The notes beneath the pieces were generated by a model. That model was not told the origin of the DNA. It did not search any database and worked only from the letters and a program-made list of their open reading frames with translations. This document shows positions 6,472 to 15,470 of a stretch of 64,000 bases of DNA, one piece after another. Source of the stretch: Actinomycetota bacterium (GTDB taxonomy: Bacteria; Actinomycetota; Acidimicrobiia; Acidimicrobiales; Aldehydirespiratoraceae); contig JAPOHW010000003.1 in NCBI GenBank assembly GCA_029979265.1, positions 62,001 to 126,000 on the forward strand. Reading direction: 5' to 3'. Positions within the stretch are counted from its first letter, which is position 1; each line of letters starts with the position of its first letter. The position numbers were made by a program, and so were the translations under genes.

Positions 6472-8610
6472 GTGCCGGCCGGTGACCCGCCCCTGACGCT
6501 GCGGGATCTCGAGGCGATTCCTGTCAGCCGATTGCGCGGCGTCGGTGAGAAGAAGGGCGCGGCACTCGCCTCGGCGGAGATCGCATCGGTGCTCGATCTC
6601 CTCACCCATTACCCCCGCCGGTACCTTGACCGAACCCGAGAAGCGTCCATCGGCGAGCTCGGCGCCGGCGACGAGGCGACGGTCTTCGGAGAAGTCCACC
6701 GTTCGTCGACACGGCAGCTCAACGGGCGACGCACACTCACCACTGTCATCATCGGCGACGGTGGCAATCAGCTCACGCTGACGTTTTTCAACCAGCGTTG
6801 GCGGGAGAAGCAGCTCACGCCGGGCATGACGGTGATCGTGCACGGCACCTGTGAGATCTATCGCGGCCAGCGGCAGATGACAGGTCCGGTGGTCGACCTG
6901 GCGGGTGACCAGACCGGCCGGATCGTGCCCGTTTATCCGCAGTCGGAGAAGTCGGGCCTGCTCACCCGAGACATTGCAGCCTTCGTGGAGGAAGCGCTGG
7001 CCCGCTGCTTGCCGCGTGGCTTCGACGATCCGCTGCCGGCGGACGTGCGCAAACGGTTCGGTTTCGTCGCTCGTGCCGACGCCGTCTGCGGGATCCACCA
7101 ACCCGAGACGTTGACCGACCGGGACGAGGCCCGGCGTCGGCTCGTCTTCGACGAGTTGCTGCGGGTTCAGCTCGAACTCGTTCGCCGGAAGCGTCGCATC
7201 GAACGAGCAACTGCGGGAATCGTGCACGGAACCGCAGGTGAGCTCACCGAACGTTTCGTCGAGCGGTTGCCGTTCCCCCTGACGAATGCCCAACGACGAG
7301 CAATCGACGAGATCAACAGCGACCTTGTGCTCGGTCGACCCATGCATCGGCTCCTGCAGGGCGATGTGGGCTCGGGAAAGACGTTGGTCGCCGTGCACAC
7401 CCTGCTCGTCGCCGTCCAAGGCGGATACCAGGGCGCATTCATGGCGCCGACCGAGGTGCTCGCCGAACAACACCATGCCGGTGTCACGGCGATGCTCGGC
7501 GATCTGTCGGTTCCCGACCCGACCACGCTCATGGGCGATCGGCCGCTGAGGATCGAGTTGCTGACCAACCGCGTCGGTGTGGCGGAGCGTCGAACGATCC
7601 TGGCCGACCTTGTCAAGGGCAAGGTCGACATCGTCATCGGCACCCATGCACTGATCCAGGACAAGGTCGAGTACGCAGCGCTCGGGGCAGTCGTGATCGA
7701 CGAGCAGCACCGCTTCGGTGTCGAACAACGAGCGGCGCTGCGGGACAAGGGTGACGCGATCGCCGCTCCCGATGTGCTGGTCATGACCGCAACACCGATT
7801 CCGCGCACAGCGGCGATGACCGTCTACGGCGATCTCGATGTGAGCATCCTCGACGAACTGCCCCCGGGACGAACACCGATCGTGACCGAGTGGGCACGAG
7901 ACGATGCGGGCGAGCAGGCGGTGTGGAGTGCGGTCCGGGCTGCGGTCGCCGACGGTCGCCAGGCCTACGTCGTCTGTCCGCTCATCGACGAGTCGGAGTC
8001 GCTCGAGGTCCGATCCGCCGAGGACACGTATCGTGCGCTGCAAGCCACCGAGCTCGCCGATCTGCGGGTCGGGCTCCTCCACGGTCGGGTCACCTCGGCC
8101 GAGAAGGACGAGGTCATGGGCTCCTTCCGGCAAGGCGAAACCGATGTCCTCGTCGCCACCACGGTGATCGAGGTCGGTGTCGATGTTGCGAATGCAACGG
8201 TAATGGTGATTCTCGATGCTGACCGATTCGGCATCGCCCAGCTCCATCAACTTCGCGGCCGGGTCGGCCGTGGCGAACATGCGAGCCGTTGCTTCCTCGT
8301 CGGTGACCCGACCACCACGGACGGCGCCGCTCGCCTCGAGGCACTGGTGGCGTCGACCGACGGCTTCGAGCTGGCAGAGATCGATCTCGAACTCCGCGGC
8401 GAGGGCACGATCATGGGGGACCGACAGAAGGGCCGCAACGACCTCAAGCTGGCATCGCTTCGTCGCGACAGGGAGTGGGTCACCGCAGCGAGAGAGATTG
8501 CGATCGAGATCATCGATGCCGACGAGGAACTCGACGACCACCCCGGTCTCGCCGACGAGCTCGATCTGCTGCTCGGTGACGATGATGCCGACTACCTGCT
8601 GAAGGATTAG
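6472..8610 (+). CDS. recG: ATP-dependent DNA helicase RecG
   Basis: RecG remodels stalled replication forks and branch-migrates Holliday junctions. The 712-residue protein has an N-terminal wedge/OB domain (about 60-150), Walker A GDVGSGKT at 297-304, the RecG form of motif [10 protein letters not shown] at 410-417, the TATPIPRT motif, and the C-terminal helicase segment [12 protein letters not shown]. The GTG start follows an AGGAG Shine-Dalgarno 8 bases after fakA, so the two form an operon. All helicase motifs look intact. Confidence 0.96.
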   Translation: MPAGDPPLTLRDLEAIPVSRLRGVGEKKGAALASAEIASVLDLLTHYPRRYLDRTREASIGELGAGDEATVFGEVHRSSTRQLNGRRTLTTVIIGDGGNQLTLTFFNQRWREKQLTPGMTVIVHGTCEIYRGQRQMTGPVVDLAGDQTGRIVPVYPQSEKSGLLTRDIAAFVEEALARCLPRGFDDPLPADVRKRFGFVARADAVCGIHQPETLTDRDEARRRLVFDELLRVQLELVRRKRRIERATAGIVHGTAGELTERFVERLPFPLTNAQRRAIDEINSDLVLGRPMHRLLQGDVGSGKTLVAVHTLLVAVQGGYQGAFMAPTEVLAEQHHAGVTAMLGDLSVPDPTTLMGDRPLRIELLTNRVGVAERRTILADLVKGKVDIVIGTHALIQDKVEYAALGAVVIDEQHRFGVEQRAALRDKGDAIAAPDVLVMTATPIPRTAAMTVYGDLDVSILDELPPGRTPIVTEWARDDAGEQAVWSAVRAAVADGRQAYVVCPLIDESESLEVRSAEDTYRALQATELADLRVGLLHGRVTSAEKDEVMGSFRQGETDVLVATTVIEVGVDVANATVMVILDADRFGIAQLHQLRGRVGRGEHASRCFLVGDPTTTDGAARLEALVASTDGFELAEIDLELRGEGTIMGDRQKGRNDLKLASLRRDREWVTAAREIAIEIIDADEELDDHPGLADELDLLLGDDDADYLLKD

Positions 8611-8678
8611 CAGCAACGTCGTCTCGGGCACGTGCCGATCGTGGCGGACGTCCGCTGTGTTGTGGGAAGGTGCGACAC

Positions 8679-9170
8679 ATGCCCACCCTCGACGCGGTGT
8701 CCGCTGACATCACGACGCTGGACGTCGATGTGGTCGTGAATGCTGCGAAACCGTCGCTGCTGGGTGGTGGTGGCGTCGACGGGGCGATCCACAGGGCCGC
8801 AGGCCCCGAACTCCTCGATTTTTGTCGCACGCTGGGGGGTTGTGAAGCCGGCGACGCCAAGATCAGCCCGGGCTTTGGTCTGCTTGCGCCGTGGATCGTG
8901 CACACCGTCGGTCCGATCTGGCGGGGCGGGACCAACGGCGAGCCGGACCTGCTGGCGTCGTGCTATCGGCGTTCCCTCGAGCTCGCCGACGGCGTTGGTG
9001 CCGACAGCGTTGCGTTTCCTGCCATCTCCACCGGGGTGTATGGCTACCCGGTCGACGCCGCCGCGAAGGTTGCACTCGCAGCCGTCCGCAACACCGACAC
9101 GACCGTCGGACGGGTCCTCTTCGTTTGCTTCAGCGACAGCTCCCGGCGTCACTACGACGACCTGCTCTGA
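8679..9170 (+). CDS. macro-domain protein, O-acetyl-ADP-ribose deacetylase-like
   Basis: A 163-residue single macro domain. The signature [27 protein letters not shown] supplies the ADP-ribose-binding asparagine and glycine-rich loop, and [15 protein letters not shown] is the second conserved loop. Such proteins hydrolyse O-acetyl-ADP-ribose or remove ADP-ribose from substrates. The canonical NAANS segment reads NAAKP, a variant seen in some family members. The ATG at 8679 follows a GGAAGG Shine-Dalgarno; an in-frame GTG at 8670 overlaps that site and is less likely. It sits alone between recG and the SDR gene. Confidence 0.9.
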   Translation: MPTLDAVSADITTLDVDVVVNAAKPSLLGGGGVDGAIHRAAGPELLDFCRTLGGCEAGDAKISPGFGLLAPWIVHTVGPIWRGGTNGEPDLLASCYRRSLELADGVGADSVAFPAISTGVYGYPVDAAAKVALAAVRNTDTTVGRVLFVCFSDSSRRHYDDLL

Positions 9171-9215
9171 CGCTCCCATGTTCGGAGATCCGCGCTGGCC
9201 CGAAATCACGCGGCC

Positions 9216-9221
9216 TAGATT
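9216..9221 (+). promoter_or_regulatory. -10 hexamer TAGATT for the SDR gene
   Basis: TAGATT lies 9 bases before the GTG at 9231 and no Shine-Dalgarno is present between them. It probably drives the SDR and the following FAD enzyme. Confidence 0.5.
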
Positions 9222-9230
9222 TGGACGACT

Positions 9231-10019
9231 GTGACCGAACGCCTGCTTCGCGACTTCTCGCTGGACTTCTTCTCCCTCCAGGGCAAGCGTGCCATCGTCA
9301 CCGGTGGAAACCGCGGCCTCGGGCAGGGGTACGCGGTGGCGATGGCGAAGGCCGGGGCCGACATCTATATCCCGACGATTGTGGACGACGACGGGACGAC
9401 CGGTGAACTCGTCGAGGCCGAGGGGCGCCGGTGCATCGTCGACTACGCCGACCTGACCGCCGTTGGCGTCCCTGCCGACGTCGTCCGGGCCTGCGTCGAC
9501 ACCCTCGGCGGTGTCGACATCGTCGTCAACAATGCCGGAATCGGTCTCAACGTCGACGACGTCCGTGACTTCGATCGAAGCAAGTGGGACCCGATGGTCG
9601 CCGTCAACCTCACTGCGGCATTTGAGATGAGCCATGCCGTCGCCCCGATCTTCATCGAGCAGGGCAGCGGCAAGATCATCAATGTGTGTTCGATGTTTTC
9701 GTTCCTCGGCGGTCGTCGTTCGCCGGCCTATGCAGCGACCAAGCATGGGATTGCCGGGCTCACCAAGGCCTACGCCGACGAACTCGGACCGTTCGGGGTG
9801 CAGGTGAACGGCATCGCGCCCGGGTACTTTGCTACCGAACTGACCAGCGAGACCCGCGCAGATCCTGAGACGGACAGGGCGGTGATCGATCATGTGCCTG
9901 CCGGCGAGTGGGGTCAGGTCCAGGATCTGATGGGTGCCTGTGTGTTCCTCGCCAGTCGTGCTGCCGACTATGTCAACGGCCACGTGTTGGCGGTCGACGG
10001 CGGTTATCTCGTTCGCTAG
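9231..10019 (+). CDS. short-chain dehydrogenase/reductase
   Basis: A classical SDR of 262 residues. The cofactor motif TGGNRGLG is at 24-31, the NNAG motif at about 100-103, and the catalytic triad is Ser154, Tyr167 and Lys171 (in SMFSF and YAATK). The overall pattern resembles gluconate 5-dehydrogenase/KduD-type enzymes that oxidise sugar acids or polyols, but substrate cannot be read from sequence. It is followed 36 bases later by the AGPS-like FAD enzyme, and the FGGY kinase and MFS transporter are close by. A polyol or sugar-acid route, or reduction of an alkyl-dihydroxyacetone intermediate, are both possible. Confidence 0.85.
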   Translation: MTERLLRDFSLDFFSLQGKRAIVTGGNRGLGQGYAVAMAKAGADIYIPTIVDDDGTTGELVEAEGRRCIVDYADLTAVGVPADVVRACVDTLGGVDIVVNNAGIGLNVDDVRDFDRSKWDPMVAVNLTAAFEMSHAVAPIFIEQGSGKIINVCSMFSFLGGRRSPAYAATKHGIAGLTKAYADELGPFGVQVNGIAPGYFATELTSETRADPETDRAVIDHVPAGEWGQVQDLMGACVFLASRAADYVNGHVLAVDGGYLVR

Positions 10020-10055
10020 TTCGTTCCTTCCGACAACCCCAGGAAACGGCCCACC

Positions 10056-11513
10056 ATGCCCCTCACTCGAGAAGCCATCGTCGAAGGGCTGCGCGCGCTG
10101 CTCGGCTCCGAAAAAGTCGACACCGATGCGCAGACGCTCAACGAGAACAGTCTCGACCGCTACCGCAAACTCGAGGACATCTTCGGGATCTACCGCCTCC
10201 CGATCCCGGCTGCCGTCGTGCGAGTCGAGAGCACCGACGATGTCGCTTCCACGCTCGCCTTCTGCAACGAGCACAGGATCAATGTCGTGCCGAAGACCGG
10301 TGGCACTGCCACCGAAGGTGGTCTCGAGACGATTGCCGAGAACTCGGTCGTGATCGACGGCAAGCGGATGGACCGGATCCTGCACATCGACGAGTTCAAC
10401 ATGCAGGCAACTGTCCAGTGCGGGGTGAAGCTGCAGGATCTCGAAGATCGTGTGCGAGCGATCGGTCTCACGACCGGGCACTCACCCCAGTCGAAGCCCC
10501 TTGCGATGTTCGGTGGCCTGGTCGCGACTCGTTCGATCGGCCAGTTCTCCACGCTTTACGGCGGTATCGAGGACATGGTCATGGGTCTCGAGGCCGTGCT
10601 GGCGTCGGGCGAGATCGTGCGGATCAAGGATGTTCCCCGTCGAGCGGGTGGCCCCGACATCCGTCACGTCATCATCGGGAACGAAGGCGCCCTCTGTTAC
10701 ATCACGGAGGTCACCGTCAAGCTGTTCACCCACTACCCCGAACACAACCGGTACCTGGGGTGGCGACTCGACGAGATGAAGCCGGGTTTCGAGATCCTGC
10801 GCGACGTCATGGCCGCCGGCTTCAAACCGTCGGTCGCTCGGCTCTACGACGCCGAGGACGGCGCGCAGCACGGCTTCGACGCCTTCGCCCCCGGACAGTG
10901 CGTCCTGATCTTCACCACCGAGGGTCCGGCTGGGGTGTCTGCGGCGACCGCCGAGGGGATCGCCGAGATCGTCGACGCGCGCTCCGAGGTCACCCCGGTC
11001 GACACCGCCATCATCAAGACGTGGTTCGAGCATCTCAACTGGGGTCCCGAGAAACTCGCCGAGGAGCGAGCGTTCATCCGCGAGAACCTTCGGATGGGCT
11101 ACACCACCGAGGTCTCTGGCAATTGGTCGATCATCAACGAGATCTACGAGAACGGCATTCGACGGGTACGCGAGGAGTTTCCCCACATCGCCGATGTCAC
11201 GATGCTCGGTGGACACTCATCGCACAGCTACCAGACCGGCACGAACATGTACTTCGTCTACGACTACGACGTCGTCGACTGCACGATCGAAGAGGAGCGC
11301 GAGAAGTACCACATCCCGCTGAACGCGATCTTCGTCGAGGAGGCGCTGAGGGCAGGGGGCTCGATGTGTCATCACCACGGGATCGGCAAGTACCGCGCCG
11401 CGTGGACCGCCGAGGAGCACGGCTCGGCCTATCGCCTGATGCAGGGCCTCAAGCGCGAGTTCGACCCCAATGGGATCATGAACCTCGGCTGCATCTACCC
11501 GGTTGATCAGTGA
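10056..11513 (+). CDS. FAD-linked oxidase of the alkyldihydroxyacetonephosphate synthase (AGPS) family
   Basis: A 485-residue PCMH-type flavoprotein. The FAD-binding half has the loop VPKTGGTATEGGLE (about 79-92) and TGHSPQSKPLAMFGGLVATR. This matches AGPS rather than lactate or glycolate oxidases: in AGPS the corresponding segment is TGHEPDS followed by GGW-STR. The C-terminal active-site motif CHHHGIGKYR matches the AGPS histidine triad. AGPS makes the ether bond of ether lipids by exchanging an acyl chain for a fatty alcohol on acyl-DHAP. Bacterial relatives also include uncharacterised oxidases, so either ether-lipid synthesis or oxidation of a hydroxy substrate is possible. Its 3' end overlaps the convergent MFS gene by 7 bases. 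Confidence 0.75.
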   Translation: MPLTREAIVEGLRALLGSEKVDTDAQTLNENSLDRYRKLEDIFGIYRLPIPAAVVRVESTDDVASTLAFCNEHRINVVPKTGGTATEGGLETIAENSVVIDGKRMDRILHIDEFNMQATVQCGVKLQDLEDRVRAIGLTTGHSPQSKPLAMFGGLVATRSIGQFSTLYGGIEDMVMGLEAVLASGEIVRIKDVPRRAGGPDIRHVIIGNEGALCYITEVTVKLFTHYPEHNRYLGWRLDEMKPGFEILRDVMAAGFKPSVARLYDAEDGAQHGFDAFAPGQCVLIFTTEGPAGVSAATAEGIAEIVDARSEVTPVDTAIIKTWFEHLNWGPEKLAEERAFIRENLRMGYTTEVSGNWSIINEIYENGIRRVREEFPHIADVTMLGGHSSHSYQTGTNMYFVYDYDVVDCTIEEEREKYHIPLNAIFVEEALRAGGSMCHHHGIGKYRAAWTAEEHGSAYRLMQGLKREFDPNGIMNLGCIYPVDQ

Positions 11514-12658
11514 TGCTTCGGCCGCTCGGCGGCCATGTAGACGGTGAGGGTGATCAGTCCCAGTCCCGAGGCGACGGCCAGCGCAACCGAACTCGACCAC
11601 TCGAGCATCGGGATGAACACGAGCGGACCGGCAGCGTGACCGAAGAAGCGGAACGCAAGCACCGAGCTGAGGGCACCACCGCGGTTCTCGGGCACGGCGA
11701 TCGCAGCGAGACGCTGCAGGTTCAGTGGGATCAAACCGACGACGACCGACAGCAGAAGCCACACGACGACGAACGTCGTCACCTCACCGAAGATGCCGAG
11801 GGTGGCGCCGATGGCTGCGGTCGCCCCCAGGCTCAGCAGTGACGCCCGGCGACCGCCGAGTCGGTCGATGGCCGAGCCCCATCGCGGGCTTGTCGCCATG
11901 GTGAGGAGCCCGGAGGTGAGCAGGATCGCCCCGGTACCCGACGACGAGACGTCGAGTTCATCGCGCAGGCGAACCCCGACCAGCACGGCGAGGCCCAGTG
12001 GGCCGGCTGCAGCGGTGAACGCGCCGAGCCACAGTCGGGTCATCGCAAGCCGAAAGAGCGGCCGGATCGGTGGTGCGTTCAGCGACCGCCGCGGTTCGCC
12101 GGGGGCGGGGCGGAGGCTGAGCAGGATCGACACGGCAGCGACGAGGATGAACGTCCATCGCCAGTCGATTTCGGCCATGAGTCCGGAGGCGAAGGGAGCG
12201 ACTGCCGACCCGGCAGCCTGGAAGCCGGCGTAGACACCGACGGCTCGGCCGAGACGGCGCTCCTCCACGATCTCGGAAAGTCCGGCGATCAACAGCGGTG
12301 TGATGAAGGCGTTGGCAGCACCCATCACGATGCGGGCTGCGATGAACAGACCGAGCGTGGGCGTGAAGGCGGCGACGATCGATGCCAGGGCGTAGACCCA
12401 GAACGTGATGCGGGTCACCCGCCTGCGGCCGTACCGTTCGCCGATCGTTCCCGAGACCAGCAGACACACCGCCATCGCGAAGAGATAGCCCGAGAACGAC
12501 CACGTGACGGCGGCAGTGGTTGCGTCGAAGGCGTTGCGCAACTCCGGGTAGATCGAGATCACGACCATGGTGCCGAATGGCCCGAGAAACCCACCGACGA
12601 GGAATGGCAGCGTCCTCCACGTCAGGATTGCCTCGTCGGCTGTGGTGGTCCTACCCAT
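11507..12658 (-). CDS. MFS transporter
   Basis: A 383-residue protein with twelve predicted hydrophobic helices. The loop between helices 2 and 3, GTIGERYGRRRVTRI, is the major-facilitator motif A, repeated in weaker form in the second half (WGSAIDRLGGRRASLL). The start at 12658 (MGRTTTADEA) is preferred because upstream in-frame sequence is arginine-rich and non-membrane. The architecture fits drug/proton antiporters and small-solute exporters; the substrate is unknown. It is convergent with the AGPS-like gene and divergent from the FGGY kinase, suggesting a possible link to the same metabolite. Confidence 0.85.
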   Translation of the reverse strand: MGRTTTADEAILTWRTLPFLVGGFLGPFGTMVVISIYPELRNAFDATTAAVTWSFSGYLFAMAVCLLVSGTIGERYGRRRVTRITFWVYALASIVAAFTPTLGLFIAARIVMGAANAFITPLLIAGLSEIVEERRLGRAVGVYAGFQAAGSAVAPFASGLMAEIDWRWTFILVAAVSILLSLRPAPGEPRRSLNAPPIRPLFRLAMTRLWLGAFTAAAGPLGLAVLVGVRLRDELDVSSSGTGAILLTSGLLTMATSPRWGSAIDRLGGRRASLLSLGATAAIGATLGIFGEVTTFVVVWLLLSVVVGLIPLNLQRLAAIAVPENRGGALSSVLAFRFFGHAAGPLVFIPMLEWSSSVALAVASGLGLITLTVYMAAERPKHH

Positions 12659-12796
12659 CGACGCGAGCCTCTCACGCCCGGAGGAGGGCGACGTAGTTCT
12701 CGCAGCACGGCACCTCCGCCGCCTGACTCCACTGTCGTGACGAGCGGGAGGGATCAGGATGAGGGGGTGGCCAGGGTGGAGGGGCAGCGTGACCGC

Positions 12797-12802
12797 TAGG
12801 TT
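12797..12802 (+). promoter_or_regulatory. -10 hexamer TAGGTT for the FGGY kinase
   Basis: TAGGTT is 8 bases before the ATG at 12811 with no Shine-Dalgarno between, indicating a leaderless transcript. The MFS gene starts 153 bases away on the other strand. Confidence 0.6.
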
Positions 12803-12810
12803 GCTCTGCC

Positions 12811-14229
12811 ATGGCCGAACAACGGTTCGTGATCGGGGTCGACATCGGGACCCAGAGCGCAAAGGTTGTTGTCTTCGCCGAGTCGGGGGAGGTTGTTGCC
12901 CGCGGCCGGAAGCAGCTCCGCCAACTGGTGATCCCGTCTCCCAACCGAGCGATCCATCCCGCTGACGACCTGTGGGACGGGACGGTTGCGGCGTTTCGGG
13001 AGGCCATTGCTGGGTTCACTGCTGCTGGGCATGACACCGCCGACATCGACGCGATGGGCATTTGTGTCATTCGGTGTTGTCGGGTTCTGCTTCGGGCCGA
13101 CGGGTCACTCGCCCACCCGGTGATCAATTGGATGGACGAGCGCCTGGATCGTCCCCACGCCCACGAGTCTCGGTACGGTGAGGTCAGCCATGTCACCACG
13201 AGCTCGGGGTACATCGGATTCCGGCTCACCGGAGAGCGGGTGGACACCTGTGCGAACCTGATCGGATGGTGGCCCGTCGACGATCGTGCGCTCGACTGGT
13301 CGACCGACGCCACGCAATGGGATGCCTGCGGGCTTCGTCGTGATCAGGTCTTCGACCTTGTGAAACCGGGGGAGAAGATCGGCGGACTCACCGCGTCGGT
13401 CGCTGCTGAGCTCGGCTTGCCCGATGGCCTCCCGGTCATCGCAACTGCCCACGACAAGGCTGTCGAAGCCCTCGGTTCGGGGGCGCTCGACCCGGGGGTC
13501 GGCCTGATTTCGCTCGGCACCTACATCGCTGCGATGACCCATGGTGCAGCGCCGATCGCCGATGCCGAATCCTTCTGGACATTCCAGGCCGCACTTGCGG
13601 GGCAGTACCTCTACGAGTGTTGGGGCGTTCGTCGCGGTATGTGGAGCGTCAGTTGGTTCCGTGACCAGTTCGGAGCGGGGGCGTCCGAACGTGACCTCGA
13701 TGTCGAGGCGCAGACGGTGCCGCCCGGTTGTGACGGGTTGCTGACCGTGCACGACTGGGCTGCTCCACCTCACGCGCCATTTCGCAAAGGAGCGTTGATC
13801 GGCTTCGACGGCCGTCACGGCCGAGCCCATGTGTACCGGTCGATACTCGAGGGAATCGCACTGCGACTTCGGCGCCACATGCAGCAGATGGCCGACGAAC
13901 TCGCTCGGCCGTTCGATGAACTGGTCGTGAGCGGGGGCGGTGCAAACTCCGACGTCATGATGCAGATCCTCGCCGACGTCCATGGGGTCCCGGTCAGCCG
14001 GAACCGACTTCGTTCATCGGCTGCGATCGGCTGCGCCGTGCACGCCGGAACCTTCGCCGGCGTGTGGTCGTCTCCCGACGAGGCGGTCGACCTGCTCGTC
14101 CGGCGTGCGGAGAGCTTCGAGCCCGTCGCCGAGCACACCGACCGCTACGCCGACCTGTCGGCGATCGAGGCACTGACGCATCAGCACCTCGATCCGATCA
14201 CCGAGGCGATCTCCGCACTGGATCGGTGA
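12811..14229 (+). CDS. FGGY-family carbohydrate kinase (xylulokinase-like)
   Basis: A 472-residue kinase of the FGGY/actin-like ATPase fold. The phosphate-1 loop GVDIGTQSAKVVVF is at about 9-22, the catalytic-aspartate region NWMDER is near 110, and the C-terminal ATP site reads VVSGGGANSDVMMQILADV. Substrates in the family include xylulose, gluconate, glycerol, ribulose and tetritols; the NWMDER segment resembles xylulokinase (W-D-R) but does not settle the substrate. Its neighbours in the same island are an SDR, an AGPS-like FAD enzyme and a divergent transporter. Phosphorylation of a keto-sugar or polyol product is a reasonable inference. Confidence 0.85.
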   Translation: MAEQRFVIGVDIGTQSAKVVVFAESGEVVARGRKQLRQLVIPSPNRAIHPADDLWDGTVAAFREAIAGFTAAGHDTADIDAMGICVIRCCRVLLRADGSLAHPVINWMDERLDRPHAHESRYGEVSHVTTSSGYIGFRLTGERVDTCANLIGWWPVDDRALDWSTDATQWDACGLRRDQVFDLVKPGEKIGGLTASVAAELGLPDGLPVIATAHDKAVEALGSGALDPGVGLISLGTYIAAMTHGAAPIADAESFWTFQAALAGQYLYECWGVRRGMWSVSWFRDQFGAGASERDLDVEAQTVPPGCDGLLTVHDWAAPPHAPFRKGALIGFDGRHGRAHVYRSILEGIALRLRRHMQQMADELARPFDELVVSGGGANSDVMMQILADVHGVPVSRNRLRSSAAIGCAVHAGTFAGVWSSPDEAVDLLVRRAESFEPVAEHTDRYADLSAIEALTHQHLDPITEAISALDR

Positions 14230-14247
14230 CGGCATTGCGTACCCGAG

Positions 14248-14415
14248 TCACGGCTCGATGTCGTCAGCGGTGAGTTCGACGTCCCAGCGGTCGAGACAGT
14301 CGCGGCACCGGAAGGCGACGATGTCGCCGGGCTCCCACCCCTCGTCGGGTTCGTAGCTGATCAGTGAGCACTCGCCGCCGCAATCGACGCAGGTGATCGT
14401 TCGGGGTATGGGCAT
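14248..14415 (-). CDS. 55-residue zinc-ribbon protein
   Basis: An open frame of 55 codons that is easily missed because of its size. It begins MPIPRTITCVDCGGEC and later has CRDC, giving Cys9-x2-Cys12, Cys16 and Cys37-x2-Cys40, so two CxxC knuckles that can bind one zinc ion. The rest is acidic (DEGWEPGD, ELTADDIEP). No function is known. It lies tail-to-tail with the FGGY kinase and head-to-head with rsmD, 42 bases from the rsmD start. Confidence 0.65.
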   Translation of the reverse strand: MPIPRTITCVDCGGECSLISYEPDEGWEPGDIVAFRCRDCLDRWDVELTADDIEP

Positions 14416-14444
14416 CGTCCGACCGTACCGGCCCGATCATGCGG

Positions 14445-14450
14445 CACACT
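14445..14450 (+). promoter_or_regulatory. -10-like hexamer CACACT for rsmD
   Basis: CACACT stands 7 bases before the rsmD ATG. It departs from TANNNT at the first base, but the same hexamer stands 6 bases before the methyltransferase GTG at 62844, so it looks like a used variant. Confidence 0.35.
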
Positions 14451-14457
14451 GGCGACC

Positions 14458-14994
14458 ATGCGTGTTGTTGCCGGATCACTCGGCGGTCGAAAGCTGGTTT
14501 CCCCGGCGGGGGAGGACACCCGACCGACCTCGGAGCGGGTGCGCGAGGCGATGTTCAATGCGCTGTTCTCTCTCGATGCGATCGACGGTTCGCGGGTGCT
14601 CGACCTGTTTGCCGGCTCGGGTGCACTCGGGATCGAGGCGTTGAGCAGGGGCGCAGCCCACGCAACGTTCGTCGAGCAGGATCGGGCGGCCTTGGCGGCA
14701 CTGCGGGAGAACCTCGAGACGTTGATGATCGCATCGCAGACCACGGTGATCGCCGGTGACGGTCTGCGGCATCTGGAGACCATGGGCGACTACGACCTGA
14801 TCTTGCTCGACCCTCCGTACGGCTTCGACGGCTGGAGCGCGTTGCTGTCGAGTATCGAATCCGGCACCGTCGTCATCGAGTCCGACCGTGCAGTAGACCC
14901 CCCTTTCGGGTGGGTTGTTCACAGGGTGAAGAGATACGGGGGTACCGTGGTGACGCTCGCCACGGCAAGTCCACGAGGGGAAGAAGCAGCGTGA
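14458..14994 (+). CDS. rsmD: 16S rRNA (guanine966-N2)-methyltransferase RsmD
   Basis: RsmD methylates G966 of 16S rRNA using S-adenosylmethionine. The 178-residue protein carries the opening MRVVAGSLGGRKL typical of the family, the SAM site DLFAGSGALG at 49-58, and the catalytic DPPY at 118-121. It heads a tight operon: its TGA overlaps the GTG of coaD, an arrangement conserved in actinobacteria. Confidence 0.94.
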   Translation: MRVVAGSLGGRKLVSPAGEDTRPTSERVREAMFNALFSLDAIDGSRVLDLFAGSGALGIEALSRGAAHATFVEQDRAALAALRENLETLMIASQTTVIAGDGLRHLETMGDYDLILLDPPYGFDGWSALLSSIESGTVVIESDRAVDPPFGWVVHRVKRYGGTVVTLATASPRGEEAA

Positions 14995-15470
14995 CCACCC
15001 GTGTTCTGTACCCCGGATCCTTCGATCCGGTGCACAACGGCCATATCGAGATCATCTCCACCGCCTCGGAACTATTCGACGAGGTCGTGGTGGCCGCCAT
15101 GCGCAACCCCCAGAAAGGCGGCGGAGCCTTCGATCTCGGAGAACGCCAAGCGATGATCGAGGAGGCCGTCGAGCACCTCGGCAACGTCGAGGTCACCATG
15201 TTCTCCTCACTGGTCGTCGATCTTGCGATCGAACTGGGAGCGTCGTTCATCATCAAGGGTCTGCGAGCCGTCTCCGACTTCGAGAACGAACTGCAGATGG
15301 CGCAGATGAACAACGCCGTTTCCGGCGTGCACACCATCTTCATCCCGTCGATGTCGAAGTCGTCGTTCGTCGCCTCGAAGTTCATTCGAGAGATCGCAAA
15401 GTTCGGCGGTGACGTGTCGAAGATGGTGCCCGACGGCGTCAATCGCCGGATCAAGGAACGATACGCGTGA
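14991..15470 (+). CDS. coaD: phosphopantetheine adenylyltransferase
   Basis: CoaD adenylylates 4'-phosphopantetheine to dephospho-CoA, the penultimate step of coenzyme A synthesis. The 159-residue protein has the nucleotidyltransferase signature GSFDPVHNGH at 9-18, including the HxGH motif, and the C-terminal SSFVASKFIREIAKFGGDVS characteristic of CoaD. The GTG at 14991 overlaps the rsmD stop (GTGA) and follows a GAGGGGAAG Shine-Dalgarno. CoA made here supplies the phosphopantetheine arm of the ACP encoded downstream. Confidence 0.96.
   Translation: MTTRVLYPGSFDPVHNGHIEIISTASELFDEVVVAAMRNPQKGGGAFDLGERQAMIEEAVEHLGNVEVTMFSSLVVDLAIELGASFIIKGLRAVSDFENELQMAQMNNAVSGVHTIFIPSMSKSSFVASKFIREIAKFGGDVSKMVPDGVNRRIKERYA

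Noticed and set aside
6445-8631. 728-codon minus-strand frame opposite recG
   Set aside because: Composition is His/Arg/Asp-rich with no domain pattern, and recG on the plus strand has every helicase motif.
8607-10481. 624-codon minus-strand frame opposite the macro, SDR and FAD genes
   Set aside because: It crosses three genes with recognised motifs and shows no protein family features.
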